Shown here: positions 1-8,164 of the stretch, in pieces
Numbering within the stretch: the stretch's first letter is position 1
How the letters are laid out: each line of letters starts with the position of its first letter
Source of the DNA: Gallionellaceae bacterium CG11_big_fil_rev_8_21_14_0_20_60_62
GTDB taxonomy: Bacteria; Pseudomonadota; Gammaproteobacteria; Burkholderiales; Gallionellaceae
DNA length: 17,165 bases
Direction: 5' to 3'
NCBI GenBank assembly: GCA_002787455.1
Contig: PCWU01000103.1
Location: forward strand, 1,682-18,846
Program-made: the position numbers and the translations under genes
The notes under the pieces: model-generated
Database searches by the model: none
The model's input: the letters and a program-made list of their open reading frames with translations, nothing else
What the model was told of the DNA's origin: nothing

Positions 1-406
1 TCACGCCATACACAAACATCGGTGTGTCGTCTTTCGAGGGCGCCGACTGCACCACTTTCTTGGCACCCGCGTCAATATGCTTCTGGCAGGTTTCCTTGGT
101 CAGGAAGAAGCCAGTGCACTCGACCACAATATCCGCGCCCACTTCGTTCCAATTCAGGTTGGCCGGGTCGCGCTCGGCGGTCAGGCGAATCTTTTTTCCG
201 TTCACGATCAGATTGCTGCCTTCCACTTTGACGTCGCCATTGAAGCGACCGTGCACGGAATCGTACTTCAACATGTAAGCGAGGTAATCCGGTTCAAGCA
301 GATCGTTAATTGCGACGACCTCGATTTCCGGAAAATCCTTGGCTGCCGCACGGAACACCATGCGACCGATACGACCGAAACCATTGATGCCAATTTTGAT
401 TGCCAT
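1..406 (-). CDS. gapA: Glyceraldehyde-3-phosphate dehydrogenase, type I (N-terminal part, runs off the left edge)
   Basis: This gene encodes the NAD-linked enzyme of glycolysis, gluconeogenesis and the Calvin cycle that interconverts glyceraldehyde-3-phosphate and 1,3-bisphosphoglycerate in the cytosol. About 135 N-terminal residues are visible, read as the reverse complement from an ATG at 406-404. They start MAIKIGINGFGRIGR, the dinucleotide-binding glycine motif of the family, followed by INDL, whose Asp is the usual determinant for NAD over NADP. ECTGFF and SAPSKDDTPMFVYGV, the stretch leading to the catalytic Cys, also match. The Cys itself (about residue 150) lies outside the window. 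A purine-rich ribosome site (AGGGAGA, 413-419) sits 6 bases before the ATG. The gene starts 44 bases after the tkt stop with no terminator between them, so the two are probably co-transcribed. The family is certain; completeness cannot be judged. Confidence 0.96.
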   Translation of the reverse strand, partial: MAIKIGINGFGRIGRMVFRAAAKDFPEIEVVAINDLLEPDYLAYMLKYDSVHGRFNGDVKVEGSNLIVNGKKIRLTAERDPANLNWNEVGADIVVECTGFFLTKETCQKHIDAGAKKVVQSAPSKDDTPMFVYGV

Positions 407-450
407 GTCTTCTCTCCCTTTTGTGTATCAATTAAAAAATCTGTATCGCC

Positions 451-2463
451 TTAGAGCACGCTCTTGACGGCCTTCACAACGTTCTCGACGGTAAAGCCAA
501 AGTGCTTGAACAGTTCCGGCGCCGGGGCGGATTCGCCGAAGGTGTCCATGCCGACCACCGCACCATCCAGACCGACATACTTGTACCAGCCGCCGGTAAC
601 GCCCGCTTCAACTGCAACGCGCTTCATCCCTTTTGGCAGGACGCTGTTTTTGTACGCTTGATCCTGCAAGTCGAACACGTTGGTCGAAGGCATAGACACG
701 ACGCGCACATTCACACCTTCAGCTGCCAGCGCTGCCTGTGCCTTCATCGCCAGGTCGACTTCCGAACCGGTGGCGATGATGGCCGCCTGCGGCTTGCCAG
801 CGGCTTCGGACAACACATAACCGCCCTTGCGGATGTTGGCGATCTGCGCCGCATCACGTTTCTGGAACTGTAAGTTCTGGCGACTGAAGATCAGGCTGGA
901 CGGACCGTCATTGCGTTCCACCGCCGCCACCCATGCCACGGCCGATTCGACCGTGTCACACGGACGCCAGACTTGCATATTGGGGATGTAGCGCAGGGTG
1001 GCAGTCTGTTCGACCGGCTGGTGGGTCGGGCCGTCTTCGCCCAGACCGATGGAGTCGTGGGTAAACACGAAGATCACGCGCTGTTTCATCAGCGCCGACA
1101 TGCGCAGCGCGTTGCGCGCGTATTCGGAGAACATCAGGAAGGTGCCGCCAAACGGCAGGAAGCCGCCGTGCAGTGCCATGCCGTTCATGATGTGCGACAT
1201 GCCGAATTCGCGCACGCCGTAGCTGATGTAGTTGCCCGGTTTTTTGCCGCTGACGTGGTGCGCGCCCGTCCAGTTGGTCAGGTTGGAACCGGTCAAGTCC
1301 GCAGAGCCACCCAGAAACTCGGGCAAAGCGGGTTGCAGGCCGTTGATCGCGTTCTGCGAAGCCTTGCGCGTGGCGATGGTCTCCGCCTTCTCGTTGGTCT
1401 TGGCGATGAACTCGGCAGCATGGGCAGCCCAGTTGACCGGCAACTGGTTGTTGATGCGGCGTTCGAATTCGGCGGCTTCATTCGGGTAAGCCTTTTTGTA
1501 TTCGGCGAACTTGTTGTTCCACAGCTTTTCCAGTCCCTCTCCCTTGGTGCGCGCATCCCAGGCGTCATAGACATGCTGCGGAATCTCGAACGGCGGATAT
1601 TTCCAGCCGATGTGCTCGCGTGTCGCGGCGATTTCCGCATCGCCAAGCGCCGCACCGTGCACGTCATGGGTGCCTTCCTTGTTGGGCGAACCCGCGCCGA
1701 TGATGGTCTTGCAACAGATCAGGGTCGGCTTGTCGGTCACCGCATGGGCAGCCTTGATTGCGGCATCGATCGCTTCGGGATCGTGCCCCTGGACATTGGC
1801 GATGACGTGCCAGCCGTAGGCTTCAAAACGCTTGGCGGTGTCGTCGGTGTACCAACCGTCGATATGGCCGTCGATGGAGATGTTGTTGTCGTCCCAGAAT
1901 GCGGTCAGCTTGCCCAGGCCCCAGGTGCCGGCCAGCGCGCAGGCTTCGTGCGAAATGCCTTCCATCATGCAGCCGTCACCCATAAACACGTAAGTATTGT
2001 GGTTGACAATCACGTGGCCGGGTTTGTTGAACTCGTTGGCCAGCAGTTTTTCCGCCATTGCCATCCCAACCGCGTTGGTGATGCCCTGACCGAGCGGGCC
2101 GCCGGTGGTTTCCACGCCGGGGGTGTAACCATATTCGGGGTGACCCGGCGTTTTCGAATGCATCTGGCGGAAGCGTTTCAGCTCGTCCATCGGCAGATCG
2201 TAGCCGGACAAATGCAGGAGCGCGTACACCAGCATTGAGCCGTGGCCGTTCGACATCATAAAGCGGTCGCGGTCCGGCCATTTCGGATTGGCCGGATTGT
2301 GGCGCAGATGGCGATTCCACAACACGTCGGCAATTTCCGCCATCCCCATCGGCGCGCCGGGGTGGCCGGAATTGGCTTTCTGCACGGCGTCCATAGCCAG
2401 CGCGCGGATGGCACCGGTAACGTCGTTGAATTTGGGTGGGGTGACGCTGCGTGCTCCTGACAT
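451..2463 (-). CDS. tkt: Transketolase
   Basis: A thiamine-diphosphate enzyme that moves two-carbon ketol units between sugar phosphates in the non-oxidative pentose phosphate pathway and the Calvin cycle. The protein is 670 residues, the usual bacterial length. Visible marks are NSGHPGAPMGMAE near residues 31-43, the ThDP/Mg motif GDGCMMEG starting at 162 and continuing to DNN at 192-194, and REFGMSHI, which carries the conserved catalytic Glu of the pyrimidine-binding domain. Further on come FTHDSIGLGEDGPTHQP and a C-terminal domain ending ESAPAPELFKHFGF. The reading frame stays open for 33 more codons upstream, but I chose the ATG at 2463-2461. It has a GGAGGAG ribosome site at proper spacing, and the likely promoter lies inside the extension. 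gapA follows 44 bases downstream, suggesting a carbon-metabolism operon that continues out of the window. I cannot tell from this sequence whether it mainly serves CO2 fixation or sugar metabolism. Confidence 0.97.
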   Translation of the reverse strand: MSGARSVTPPKFNDVTGAIRALAMDAVQKANSGHPGAPMGMAEIADVLWNRHLRHNPANPKWPDRDRFMMSNGHGSMLVYALLHLSGYDLPMDELKRFRQMHSKTPGHPEYGYTPGVETTGGPLGQGITNAVGMAMAEKLLANEFNKPGHVIVNHNTYVFMGDGCMMEGISHEACALAGTWGLGKLTAFWDDNNISIDGHIDGWYTDDTAKRFEAYGWHVIANVQGHDPEAIDAAIKAAHAVTDKPTLICCKTIIGAGSPNKEGTHDVHGAALGDAEIAATREHIGWKYPPFEIPQHVYDAWDARTKGEGLEKLWNNKFAEYKKAYPNEAAEFERRINNQLPVNWAAHAAEFIAKTNEKAETIATRKASQNAINGLQPALPEFLGGSADLTGSNLTNWTGAHHVSGKKPGNYISYGVREFGMSHIMNGMALHGGFLPFGGTFLMFSEYARNALRMSALMKQRVIFVFTHDSIGLGEDGPTHQPVEQTATLRYIPNMQVWRPCDTVESAVAWVAAVERNDGPSSLIFSRQNLQFQKRDAAQIANIRKGGYVLSEAAGKPQAAIIATGSEVDLAMKAQAALAAEGVNVRVVSMPSTNVFDLQDQAYKNSVLPKGMKRVAVEAGVTGGWYKYVGLDGAVVGMDTFGESAPAPELFKHFGFTVENVVKAVKSVL

Positions 2464-2470
2464 TTCGACT

Positions 2471-2477
2471 CTCCTCC
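2471..2477 (-). promoter_or_regulatory. Ribosome binding site of tkt
   Basis: On the minus strand this reads GGAGGAG, close to a perfect anti-16S match, ending 7 bases before the ATG at 2463. It fixes the tkt start against the longer in-frame extension beginning at 2562, which has no comparable site. Confidence 0.8.
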
Positions 2478-2527
2478 GGAAACTTGTGGGTGAATGGACT
2501 ACAACTATCTTTAAATTTTGAGCGCAG

Positions 2528-2557
2528 ATTATGCACCACCCGCCCAGTGCAGGGCAA
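2528..2557 (-). promoter_or_regulatory. Probable sigma-70 promoter for tkt-gapA
   Basis: On the minus strand, TTGCCC (2557-2552, -35, 4 of 6 matches to TTGACA) is followed after 18 bases by CATAAT (2533-2528, -10, 5 of 6 matches to TATAAT). It lies in the 135-base gap between the ntrX-like stop and the tkt start. Transcription would begin near 2521 and leave a leader of roughly 58 bases. This agrees with tkt being transcribed separately from the upstream def-to-ntrX cluster. The call rests on consensus matching only. Confidence 0.5.
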
Positions 2558-2598
2558 ATCAACCGATTCTGGCACTATTTGCGGGCGCGCAGTTTTAT

Positions 2599-3222
2599 TC
2601 AGCCCGCGCTTCTTTTCGGCGGTTTGATCCCGAGCTGTTTAAGCTTGCGGTACAGGTGGGTGCGCTCGATGCCTATCTTGTCCGCCAAACCGGACAGGTT
2701 CCCGGCCGCCGTGGCGAGATGGTATTGCAGATACAGGGCATCAAAATGCTCGCGCGCCTGCTTGAAAGGCAACTCCAGCGGCAGCTCGACCGTGATCCAC
2801 CCGGCATGATTTTCGGCTGCCGTATCATCTGTTGCAATTGGCGCGGCAGCGGCCCCGGACTGCTGCAATGTCTGCTCGACTGTGGCCAGCAATTTTTTCA
2901 GCGCGATCGGTTTTTCGAGAAAATCCGAAGCGCCGATCTTGGTCGCCTCGACGGCGGTTTCAATCGTCCCGTGACCCGACATCATCACCACGGGGATGTC
3001 GAGCGCGCCTTCTGCCACCCATTCCTTCAACAGGCTCAAGCCGTCGGTATCCGGCATCCAGATATCGAGCAGCACCAGATCCGGTGCATGTTTCATCTGC
3101 TCCCGCGCCTGTTGCGCGTTTTCGGCGAGCAGCACCCCGTAGCCCTCGTCGAACAGGATTTCGGACAACAATTCGCGAATTCCCGCCTCGTCGTCCACCA
3201 CCAGAATATTTTTTGTAGTCAT
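2599..3222 (-). CDS. ntrX: NtrX-like response regulator (receiver + Fis-type DNA-binding domain, no AAA+ domain)
   Basis: The likely partner of the NtrY kinase encoded just upstream. It has 207 residues. Residues 1-120 form a receiver domain with the acidic pair D10/D11, phospho-acceptor D53 (VLLDIWMPD), S82 in MMSGHG and K104 in EKP. After a short Ala-rich linker, residues 150-200 match the C-terminal Fis-type helix-turn-helix of NtrX, including LPFKQAREHFDALYL, then GNLSGLADKIGIERTHLYRK and LKQLGI. Classical NtrX has about 450 residues with a central AAA+ domain that drives sigma-54 open complexes. That domain is wholly absent here, with no frameshift or stop, so this is a shortened architecture like RegA/ActR and not a broken gene. 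It should act as a DNA-binding regulator without sigma-54 activator activity. The ATG overlaps the ntrY stop as ATGA and has a GGAG ribosome site. The symbol reflects homology and context, not proven function. Confidence 0.88.
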   Translation of the reverse strand: MTTKNILVVDDEAGIRELLSEILFDEGYGVLLAENAQQAREQMKHAPDLVLLDIWMPDTDGLSLLKEWVAEGALDIPVVMMSGHGTIETAVEATKIGASDFLEKPIALKKLLATVEQTLQQSGAAAAPIATDDTAAENHAGWITVELPLELPFKQAREHFDALYLQYHLATAAGNLSGLADKIGIERTHLYRKLKQLGIKPPKRSAG

Positions 3223-5348
3223 GCGCTCATCTCCGTTTTTTGCTGCAACAGCGGCAACAGAATCGCGATCCGCGCGCCGCCGGACTGCGTGCTTTGAATT
3301 GATATGCTGCCGCCATGCTCTTCGACGATTCGTTTTACGATGGGCAAACCCAAGCCGGTACCCTTTGGCTTGGTCGTGGCATACGGGTCGAATGCCTTGG
3401 CCAGAAAATGCTCCGTAAAACCACTGCCGTTATCGGTGACCGATAAACACAGCATATTGTGCGGCGCATCTTCAGTGGCCAGAACGATCTGCGGGTCGGC
3501 TGTCTGCTGCAGCGCGTCATGGGCATTCTGAAGCAGGTTATGCACTACCTGGCGCAGGCGCGTGGCATCTCCCTCGATACGCGCGCGCGACGCTTGCAGG
3601 CGCAGGGTGACCGGACTACTGTTGGCCTCGTACAGTCCGGTCACTTCGCGCAGCAATGCGTGCAGATCGAGCGGCGCCAGTTGCGCTGCCGGCACCCGCG
3701 CATAGTCGGCAAAATCACTCACCATGCTTTTCATCGCCGCAACCTGGCTCACGATGGTCGCGGTGGCCCGCTGCAGCAGCTGCGCATCCTGTTGCTCCAG
3801 CTTGGCGGAAAGTTTGTGTTGCAAGCGCTCCGCGGAAAGCTGGATCGGTGTCAGCGGGTTCTTGATCTCGTGCGCCAGCCGCCGCGCCACCTCGCCCCAT
3901 GCCGCCTGGCGCTCGGCCTGGAGCAGATGGCTGATGTCGTCGAACACCAGCACATGACTAAACTGGCCGCCTGCGCCCAGGATATTGCAGCGCAATAGCA
4001 ACACCTGTTCGCCGTTCTTGCTCATTCGTTCCATTTGGCGTTGCCAGACACTGCCCGAAGCGGTGGCGATGCCCTGCTGCACCGATTCGATGAAGGGGCG
4101 CAGCAGGGGATGTGCCTGTGCCAGGGTTGGCAGGCTTTGCCCATTGAGCGCTTCTTCCCCGATTTCGAGGATGCGGCCGGCACTGGCGTTGGCAGAGCGG
4201 ATCACCGCCTGCGCATCAACCACCAGCACCCCGGACGACAGGTGGGCCAGCACGCTTTCCAGGTGCGCCTTGGCGTCTGCCACCTGTTGCTGCTGTTCCT
4301 CGTTCAATTGTTTTGCGCTGGCGAGTTGCGCCGTCATCTGGTTGAACAGCACGGTCAGGCCGCCCAGTTCATCCCGGCCGTACACCGGATAGTTACCGCT
4401 GAAATTCCCCTGGGCCACCGCGCGCGTGCCGGAGGCCAGCGCCGCCAGGGGGGCGCTCAATCTGGCGCTAAAATAGAAGGCGGCAGACAACGCGCTCAAT
4501 AAAACAATCAGCAACGACAGCGTGAGGGTGATTCCGAACAGGCGCTTGAGGCCGAGGCGGGAAAGGGAAAGTTGCTGGTAATCGCCGTACACCGCGCGCA
4601 CCACTTCGGCATCGCTCGCCATCTGCGCTGACACTGGCTGGGTAAATTGCAGCAGACGCGGGGTTTGCCAGCGCGACGAACGGATCGGTAGCAGCACCTG
4701 CAAAGTCAGCTGCTCGTTGGGCAGCGCATCGATGCGGCGAAATTTTCCTACCTGCCACGCCGTATCGATGCTTTCCTTGAGCGGCCCGATTGCCGGGCGG
4801 GCATCGCCGGCATGGGCCAGCAAATTTCCCTTTCGGTCGAAAACCGCGGCCTTCTGGGTCAGCCCTTCGGCGATGAAGCGGTTAAGGGTTGCGGCATGGC
4901 GGCGCGGATCCTGTTCCGCCAAAACAAGGGCAACAAATCGGCCTTTTTTCTCCAACTCATCCAGCCCGTTTTCCAGCGTGCTTCGAGCCAGATTGAGGCC
5001 GCCTTCCAGCGCTTTTTCCACCCGCACGTCGAACCATGACTCGATGCTTTTTTGCAGGAACTGCACCGACACCGCGTACACCAGCAACCCTGGCAGCACC
5101 GCAATCAGGGAAAAAAAAGCGGCCAGTCGCAAGGTCAGCTTGGCGCCATACACCCGCCGTTTCAGTTTTCCGTACAACTGCCCAATCTGGTACAGCACCA
5201 GCAGCAGCAGCCCCAGCGCCAGGCTGCCGGTCAGGCCGAGCAAGGCCGCATAGTTTTGCGAGTAAAGCTCGGTATTGCCGCTCGCGCTGGCGAGCAGGTA
5301 GAGCAACAGAACGCCGGCCAGCGCCGAAAACAGGACCAGATATTTCAT
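3219..5348 (-). CDS. ntrY: NtrY-like membrane sensor histidine kinase
   Basis: A 709-residue transmembrane kinase of the NtrY family. Hydrophobic segments lie near residues 3-22, 34-54, 71-98 and 269-294, with a sensor region of about 170 residues between the last two. Then follow a HAMP linker (about 291-345), a glutamine-rich coiled stretch (about 345-362), a PAS domain (about 362-470) and a HisKA domain with phospho-acceptor H493 in LAHEIKNPLTPIQLSAERL. The ATPase domain has N608 (N box), DNGSGF at 639 and GTGLGLPI at 663. All catalytic boxes are intact. The start is the ATG at 5348-5346, which overlaps the TGA of the DUF4390 gene as ATGA. A 23-codon extension upstream would run back inside that gene and gives a poor N-terminus for a membrane protein. 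The stop overlaps the ntrX-like start in the same way, so kinase and regulator are translationally coupled. The signal is unknown; in other bacteria NtrYX has been linked to nitrogen, redox and envelope responses. Confidence 0.93.
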   Translation of the reverse strand: MKYLVLFSALAGVLLLYLLASASGNTELYSQNYAALLGLTGSLALGLLLLVLYQIGQLYGKLKRRVYGAKLTLRLAAFFSLIAVLPGLLVYAVSVQFLQKSIESWFDVRVEKALEGGLNLARSTLENGLDELEKKGRFVALVLAEQDPRRHAATLNRFIAEGLTQKAAVFDRKGNLLAHAGDARPAIGPLKESIDTAWQVGKFRRIDALPNEQLTLQVLLPIRSSRWQTPRLLQFTQPVSAQMASDAEVVRAVYGDYQQLSLSRLGLKRLFGITLTLSLLIVLLSALSAAFYFSARLSAPLAALASGTRAVAQGNFSGNYPVYGRDELGGLTVLFNQMTAQLASAKQLNEEQQQQVADAKAHLESVLAHLSSGVLVVDAQAVIRSANASAGRILEIGEEALNGQSLPTLAQAHPLLRPFIESVQQGIATASGSVWQRQMERMSKNGEQVLLLRCNILGAGGQFSHVLVFDDISHLLQAERQAAWGEVARRLAHEIKNPLTPIQLSAERLQHKLSAKLEQQDAQLLQRATATIVSQVAAMKSMVSDFADYARVPAAQLAPLDLHALLREVTGLYEANSSPVTLRLQASRARIEGDATRLRQVVHNLLQNAHDALQQTADPQIVLATEDAPHNMLCLSVTDNGSGFTEHFLAKAFDPYATTKPKGTGLGLPIVKRIVEEHGGSISIQSTQSGGARIAILLPLLQQKTEMSA

Positions 5349-5971
5349 GGCCGCCCCGTTTCTGCCGGCGCTTCGGTTTTGATTTCCCAGTGAAACTCGG
5401 CGGAACTGACACTCCATTGGTCATTGGTCATGGCGTTAATTTGCAGCGGTTTTGGCAACTGATCGATATCCAGGCGCATCGAGGCTTTGGCGCCCACCCG
5501 GCTGCCTTTTTTGACCAGACGCGAGAAATAGCCATCGCCCGAATGGCCCAGCAGTGCCGTGTCGATTGGCGGGGTGGACTGGCGTCCAAGCAGATGCAGC
5601 GCCTCCGGCAGGGTGGCGAAGCTTTGATACAAACCGCCGCCGCTGCTGATGCGAAATTGCCGGGTCAGGGAATTGAATGAAAGCTTGCTGGTTTTCTGCT
5701 GCACGAAGATGTCGCTGTCGGGCCAATACCAGCGGGTGCGATGCAAGGAAAGCTCGCTGACGAAATACAGGGTGACATTGTGGCGCAACGCATCCTCCAC
5801 TTGGGGCGGGAGCTTGATCTCAAAATTGGCCGAGAGCACGTAACCATCGGGCGTCAGCCGGGCTTCCGCTTTTTCTAGGTTGATACCGTCGGCGAAAACC
5901 GCGCCGGCCCAGAAAATCAGCAGCGCCAGCCAGCCCAGGCGTGAATCAATTTTTTTTGTGCAGCAGGGCAT
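5345..5971 (-). CDS. DUF4390 family exported protein
   Basis: A 208-residue protein of unknown biochemical function that I recognise as the DUF4390 family by its position before ntrY and by features such as VTLYFVSELSLHRTRWYWPD. The N-terminus is a signal peptide: a basic start (CTKKIDSR), hydrophobic core LALLIFWAGA and likely cleavage after AVFA, giving a mature form that starts DGINLEKAEARLTPDGY. The rest looks like a beta-rich soluble domain, so it is probably periplasmic. It overlaps the end of rsmB by 26 bases and ntrY by 4. I chose the ATG at 5971; an in-frame ATG at 5986 adds five residues. Each start has only a weak GGA ribosome site, so the choice is uncertain. Because it is locked to ntrY, a role in the sensing or envelope process served by NtrYX is a reasonable inference. 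Confidence 0.82.
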   Translation of the reverse strand: MPCCTKKIDSRLGWLALLIFWAGAVFADGINLEKAEARLTPDGYVLSANFEIKLPPQVEDALRHNVTLYFVSELSLHRTRWYWPDSDIFVQQKTSKLSFNSLTRQFRISSGGGLYQSFATLPEALHLLGRQSTPPIDTALLGHSGDGYFSRLVKKGSRVGAKASMRLDIDQLPKPLQINAMTNDQWSVSSAEFHWEIKTEAPAETGRP

Positions 5972-7223
5972 AAAAAAATCCGTCATGGCGGGGGTCCGGC
6001 AACAATTGTCCGGCCGCGTGCCCAATCCCGTCCAGGGTGATTTTCCCGCGCCCGGCATCGGCCTGGGTTTGCAGGAATTGATCGATCACCTGTTGGTTTT
6101 CGCGGGCGAAAATCGAGCAGGTCGCGTACAGCATCACCCCACCGGGCGCGAGCAGCGGCCACAGCGCCTGCACAATCTGCAATTGCCGATGCGCGAATCC
6201 TTCGATGTCCGCCGGACGGCGCAGCCATTTGATGTCGGGATGACGGCGCACCACCCCGGAAGCGGAGCAGGGCACATCGGCCAGGATGCGCTGGAATGGC
6301 CGGCCATCCCACCAGGCCTGCGGGTCGGCCGCATCGCCGCACACCAGTTCGGCCCGCAGCGCGAGGCGCTCCAGGTTTTGCCGCACCCGCTGCAAACGAG
6401 CCGCATCCTTGTCCAGCGCCACCAATTCGATATCGGCACGCTCGAGCAGGTGCGCGGCCTTGCCGCCCGGTGCGGCGCAGGCATCCAGCACGCGCATTCC
6501 GGTGCGCGCATCCAGCAGGCCGGCAGCGCATTGTGCTCCCGCATCCTGTACCGACACCCTGCCCTCGGCAAAATACGGCAGACGCTCAATCGCCGCCGGT
6601 TGCGCCAGCATCAGGGCATCGGGGGCAAGCCGGGTCGCGGCCATTCCCTCGCGTGCCAACGCCTCCAGATACGCTGCTGCCGTCCCCTGCCGGACATTCA
6701 CCCGCAGGGTCATCGGCGGATGCCGGTTGCCTGCTTCTAGAATCTCCCCGGCACGCGTGCCGTATTGATCTTGTAACTGACTGACCCACCAGCGCGGATA
6801 GGCATGGCGGGTCGCCGGATCGGCATCCGCCTGCTGGCGCAACGTGACACGCTGGCGCAAAAAGTGGCGCAACACCGCATTCACCAGGGGGGCGGTTGCC
6901 GGGTTGTGCCGCTTGGCGGCACGCACCGCCTGATCGACGATGACGTGTTCCGCGCTTTTGCTGAATTCGAGCTGGTACAGGGCAACCGCCATCAGATATC
7001 CCAAGTGCGGCTCGCGCAATGGTCTTGTCAGCAGTCGATCGAGGAAAAACTGCAGACGGGCGAAATAGCGCACCGTGCCGTAGCCCAGATCCTGCAGGGC
7101 GCCGCGCTGTTGCGGGCTGAATTCCGCATGCGCGCGCAACACCTCCTGCAACGCATGGTCCAGATTGCCGCCATCCATCACCCGTTTCACCAATTTGGCG
7201 GCTTCGGTCTGGATCAGATTCAT
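5946..7223 (-). CDS. rsmB: 16S rRNA (cytosine-967 C5)-methyltransferase RsmB
   Basis: An S-adenosylmethionine-dependent enzyme that makes m5C967 in 16S rRNA. It has 425 residues. An N-terminal NusB-like RNA-binding domain covers about 1-135 (LVKRVMDGGNLDHAL, YGTVRYFARL, VNAVLRHFLR) and a Rossmann methyltransferase domain covers about 165-425. The SAM loop is DACAAPGGK (247-255). DVPCSASGV contains C319 and YATCS contains C369, the paired cysteines of RNA m5C methyltransferases; C369 is the nucleophile position. The frame is open far upstream (to 8282), but everything beyond 7223 overlaps fmt and def. The ATG at 7223 begins the recognisable protein (MNLIQTEAAKLVKRV) and overlaps the fmt stop as ATGA. 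The 3' end overlaps the DUF4390 gene across an A8 run. Confidence 0.96.
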   Translation of the reverse strand: MNLIQTEAAKLVKRVMDGGNLDHALQEVLRAHAEFSPQQRGALQDLGYGTVRYFARLQFFLDRLLTRPLREPHLGYLMAVALYQLEFSKSAEHVIVDQAVRAAKRHNPATAPLVNAVLRHFLRQRVTLRQQADADPATRHAYPRWWVSQLQDQYGTRAGEILEAGNRHPPMTLRVNVRQGTAAAYLEALAREGMAATRLAPDALMLAQPAAIERLPYFAEGRVSVQDAGAQCAAGLLDARTGMRVLDACAAPGGKAAHLLERADIELVALDKDAARLQRVRQNLERLALRAELVCGDAADPQAWWDGRPFQRILADVPCSASGVVRRHPDIKWLRRPADIEGFAHRQLQIVQALWPLLAPGGVMLYATCSIFARENQQVIDQFLQTQADAGRGKITLDGIGHAAGQLLPDPRHDGFFYALLHKKN

Positions 7224-8155
7224 GCTGCTCCCTTGCCAAAACGGTTGCCGACGCTCAACCCGAATCCCTGTACGAACTGGGCGGCGGGCAAGGGTTTGCC
7301 GCCGGGTTTTTGCAGGATTTCCAACCACAGCGAGCCTTCGGCGCAAGCCACTTCGATTCCACTCTTGTCCATGCCCAGCACGGTGCCGGGGATTCCCTTG
7401 CCGCTGCCGCGGCGCGTGCGCCAGATTTTGATCGCCGTCCCGTTCAACTCGCCGCAGGCGACCGGAAAGGGATTGTAGGCGCGCACCGCGCGTTCCAATT
7501 CGGCAGCGGAGCGATTCCACTCCAACCAGGCTTCCGCCTTGCTCAATTTGGCCGCGTAACTGGACTGGCCGGCATCCTGCGGTTGCGCGCGCAGGGGGCC
7601 GTTGGCCAGCCGCTGCAGCGCTCGCACGATGCAGTCGGCACCGAGGCTGGCGAGTTTGTCGTGCAGGGTTTGCGCGTTGTCTTCGCTGCTGATCGGGCAT
7701 GCTTGCTGCAACACAATGTCTCCCGTATCCAGCCCGGCGTCCATCTGCATGATGGTAATCCCGGTCTGCCGGTCGTCGGCCAGAATGGCGCGCTGGATGG
7801 GTGCCGCGCCGCGCCAGCGTGGCAGCAATGAGGCGTGGATGTTGAGGCAACCGTGGCGCGGGAGCTGCAATACCGCCGGGGGCAAAATCAAGCCGTAGGC
7901 GGCCACCACCATCACGTCCGGCTGTAGCGCGCGCAATTCCTGCTGAATCACGTCGCCTTTCAGGCTGTCCGGCTGCAGCACGGGGATGCCGTGCTGCAGC
8001 GCCAAGCGTTTCACCGGGCTGGCACTGAGTTGCATGCCGCGTCCCGAGCGTCGATCCGGCTGGGTCAACACGCCAATCAGCCGGTGTTCGCTTTGGAGCA
8101 AAGTGGCCAGGGCGGCGGCGGCGAAATCCGGGGTTCCGGCAAACAGGATATTCAC
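7220..8155 (-). CDS. fmt: Methionyl-tRNA formyltransferase
   Basis: Transfers a formyl group from 10-formyl-tetrahydrofolate to initiator Met-tRNA, the step that prepares translation initiation. The protein has 311 residues, the usual length. The catalytic domain shows FAGTPDFAA at the N-terminus, the signature CLNIHASLLPRWRGAAPIQ with N105 and H107, and D143 in MDAGLDTGDI; N, H and D form the catalytic set. The C-terminal tRNA-binding barrel starts near residue 205 (YAAKLSKAEAWLEW, VRAYNPFP). The start codon is GTG (8155-8153), not ATG, with a short AGG upstream. It begins 10 bases after the def stop and its TGA overlaps the rsmB ATG. Pairing with def is widespread because Def removes the formyl group Fmt adds. 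Confidence 0.97.
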   Translation of the reverse strand: MNILFAGTPDFAAAALATLLQSEHRLIGVLTQPDRRSGRGMQLSASPVKRLALQHGIPVLQPDSLKGDVIQQELRALQPDVMVVAAYGLILPPAVLQLPRHGCLNIHASLLPRWRGAAPIQRAILADDRQTGITIMQMDAGLDTGDIVLQQACPISSEDNAQTLHDKLASLGADCIVRALQRLANGPLRAQPQDAGQSSYAAKLSKAEAWLEWNRSAAELERAVRAYNPFPVACGELNGTAIKIWRTRRGSGKGIPGTVLGMDKSGIEVACAEGSLWLEILQKPGGKPLPAAQFVQGFGLSVGNRFGKGAA

Positions 8156-8164
8156 GTTCGCCTG

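Noticed and set aside
973..2238. 421-codon plus-strand frame opposite tkt
   Set aside because: Antisense to a confidently identified gene, with the His/Val/Gly-rich composition typical of the mirror frame of GC-rich coding sequence, and no recognisable domain.
2542..2555. Small inverted repeat GCCC/GGGC within the tkt promoter spacer, considered as an operator
   Set aside because: Only four base pairs per arm; expected by chance in this composition.
451..2562. Longer transketolase with 33 extra N-terminal residues from an ATG at 2562
   Set aside because: The extension has no family match and no ribosome site, and the probable promoter -10 (2528-2533) lies inside it, so it would not be in the message. 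The ATG at 2463 has GGAGGAG at good spacing.
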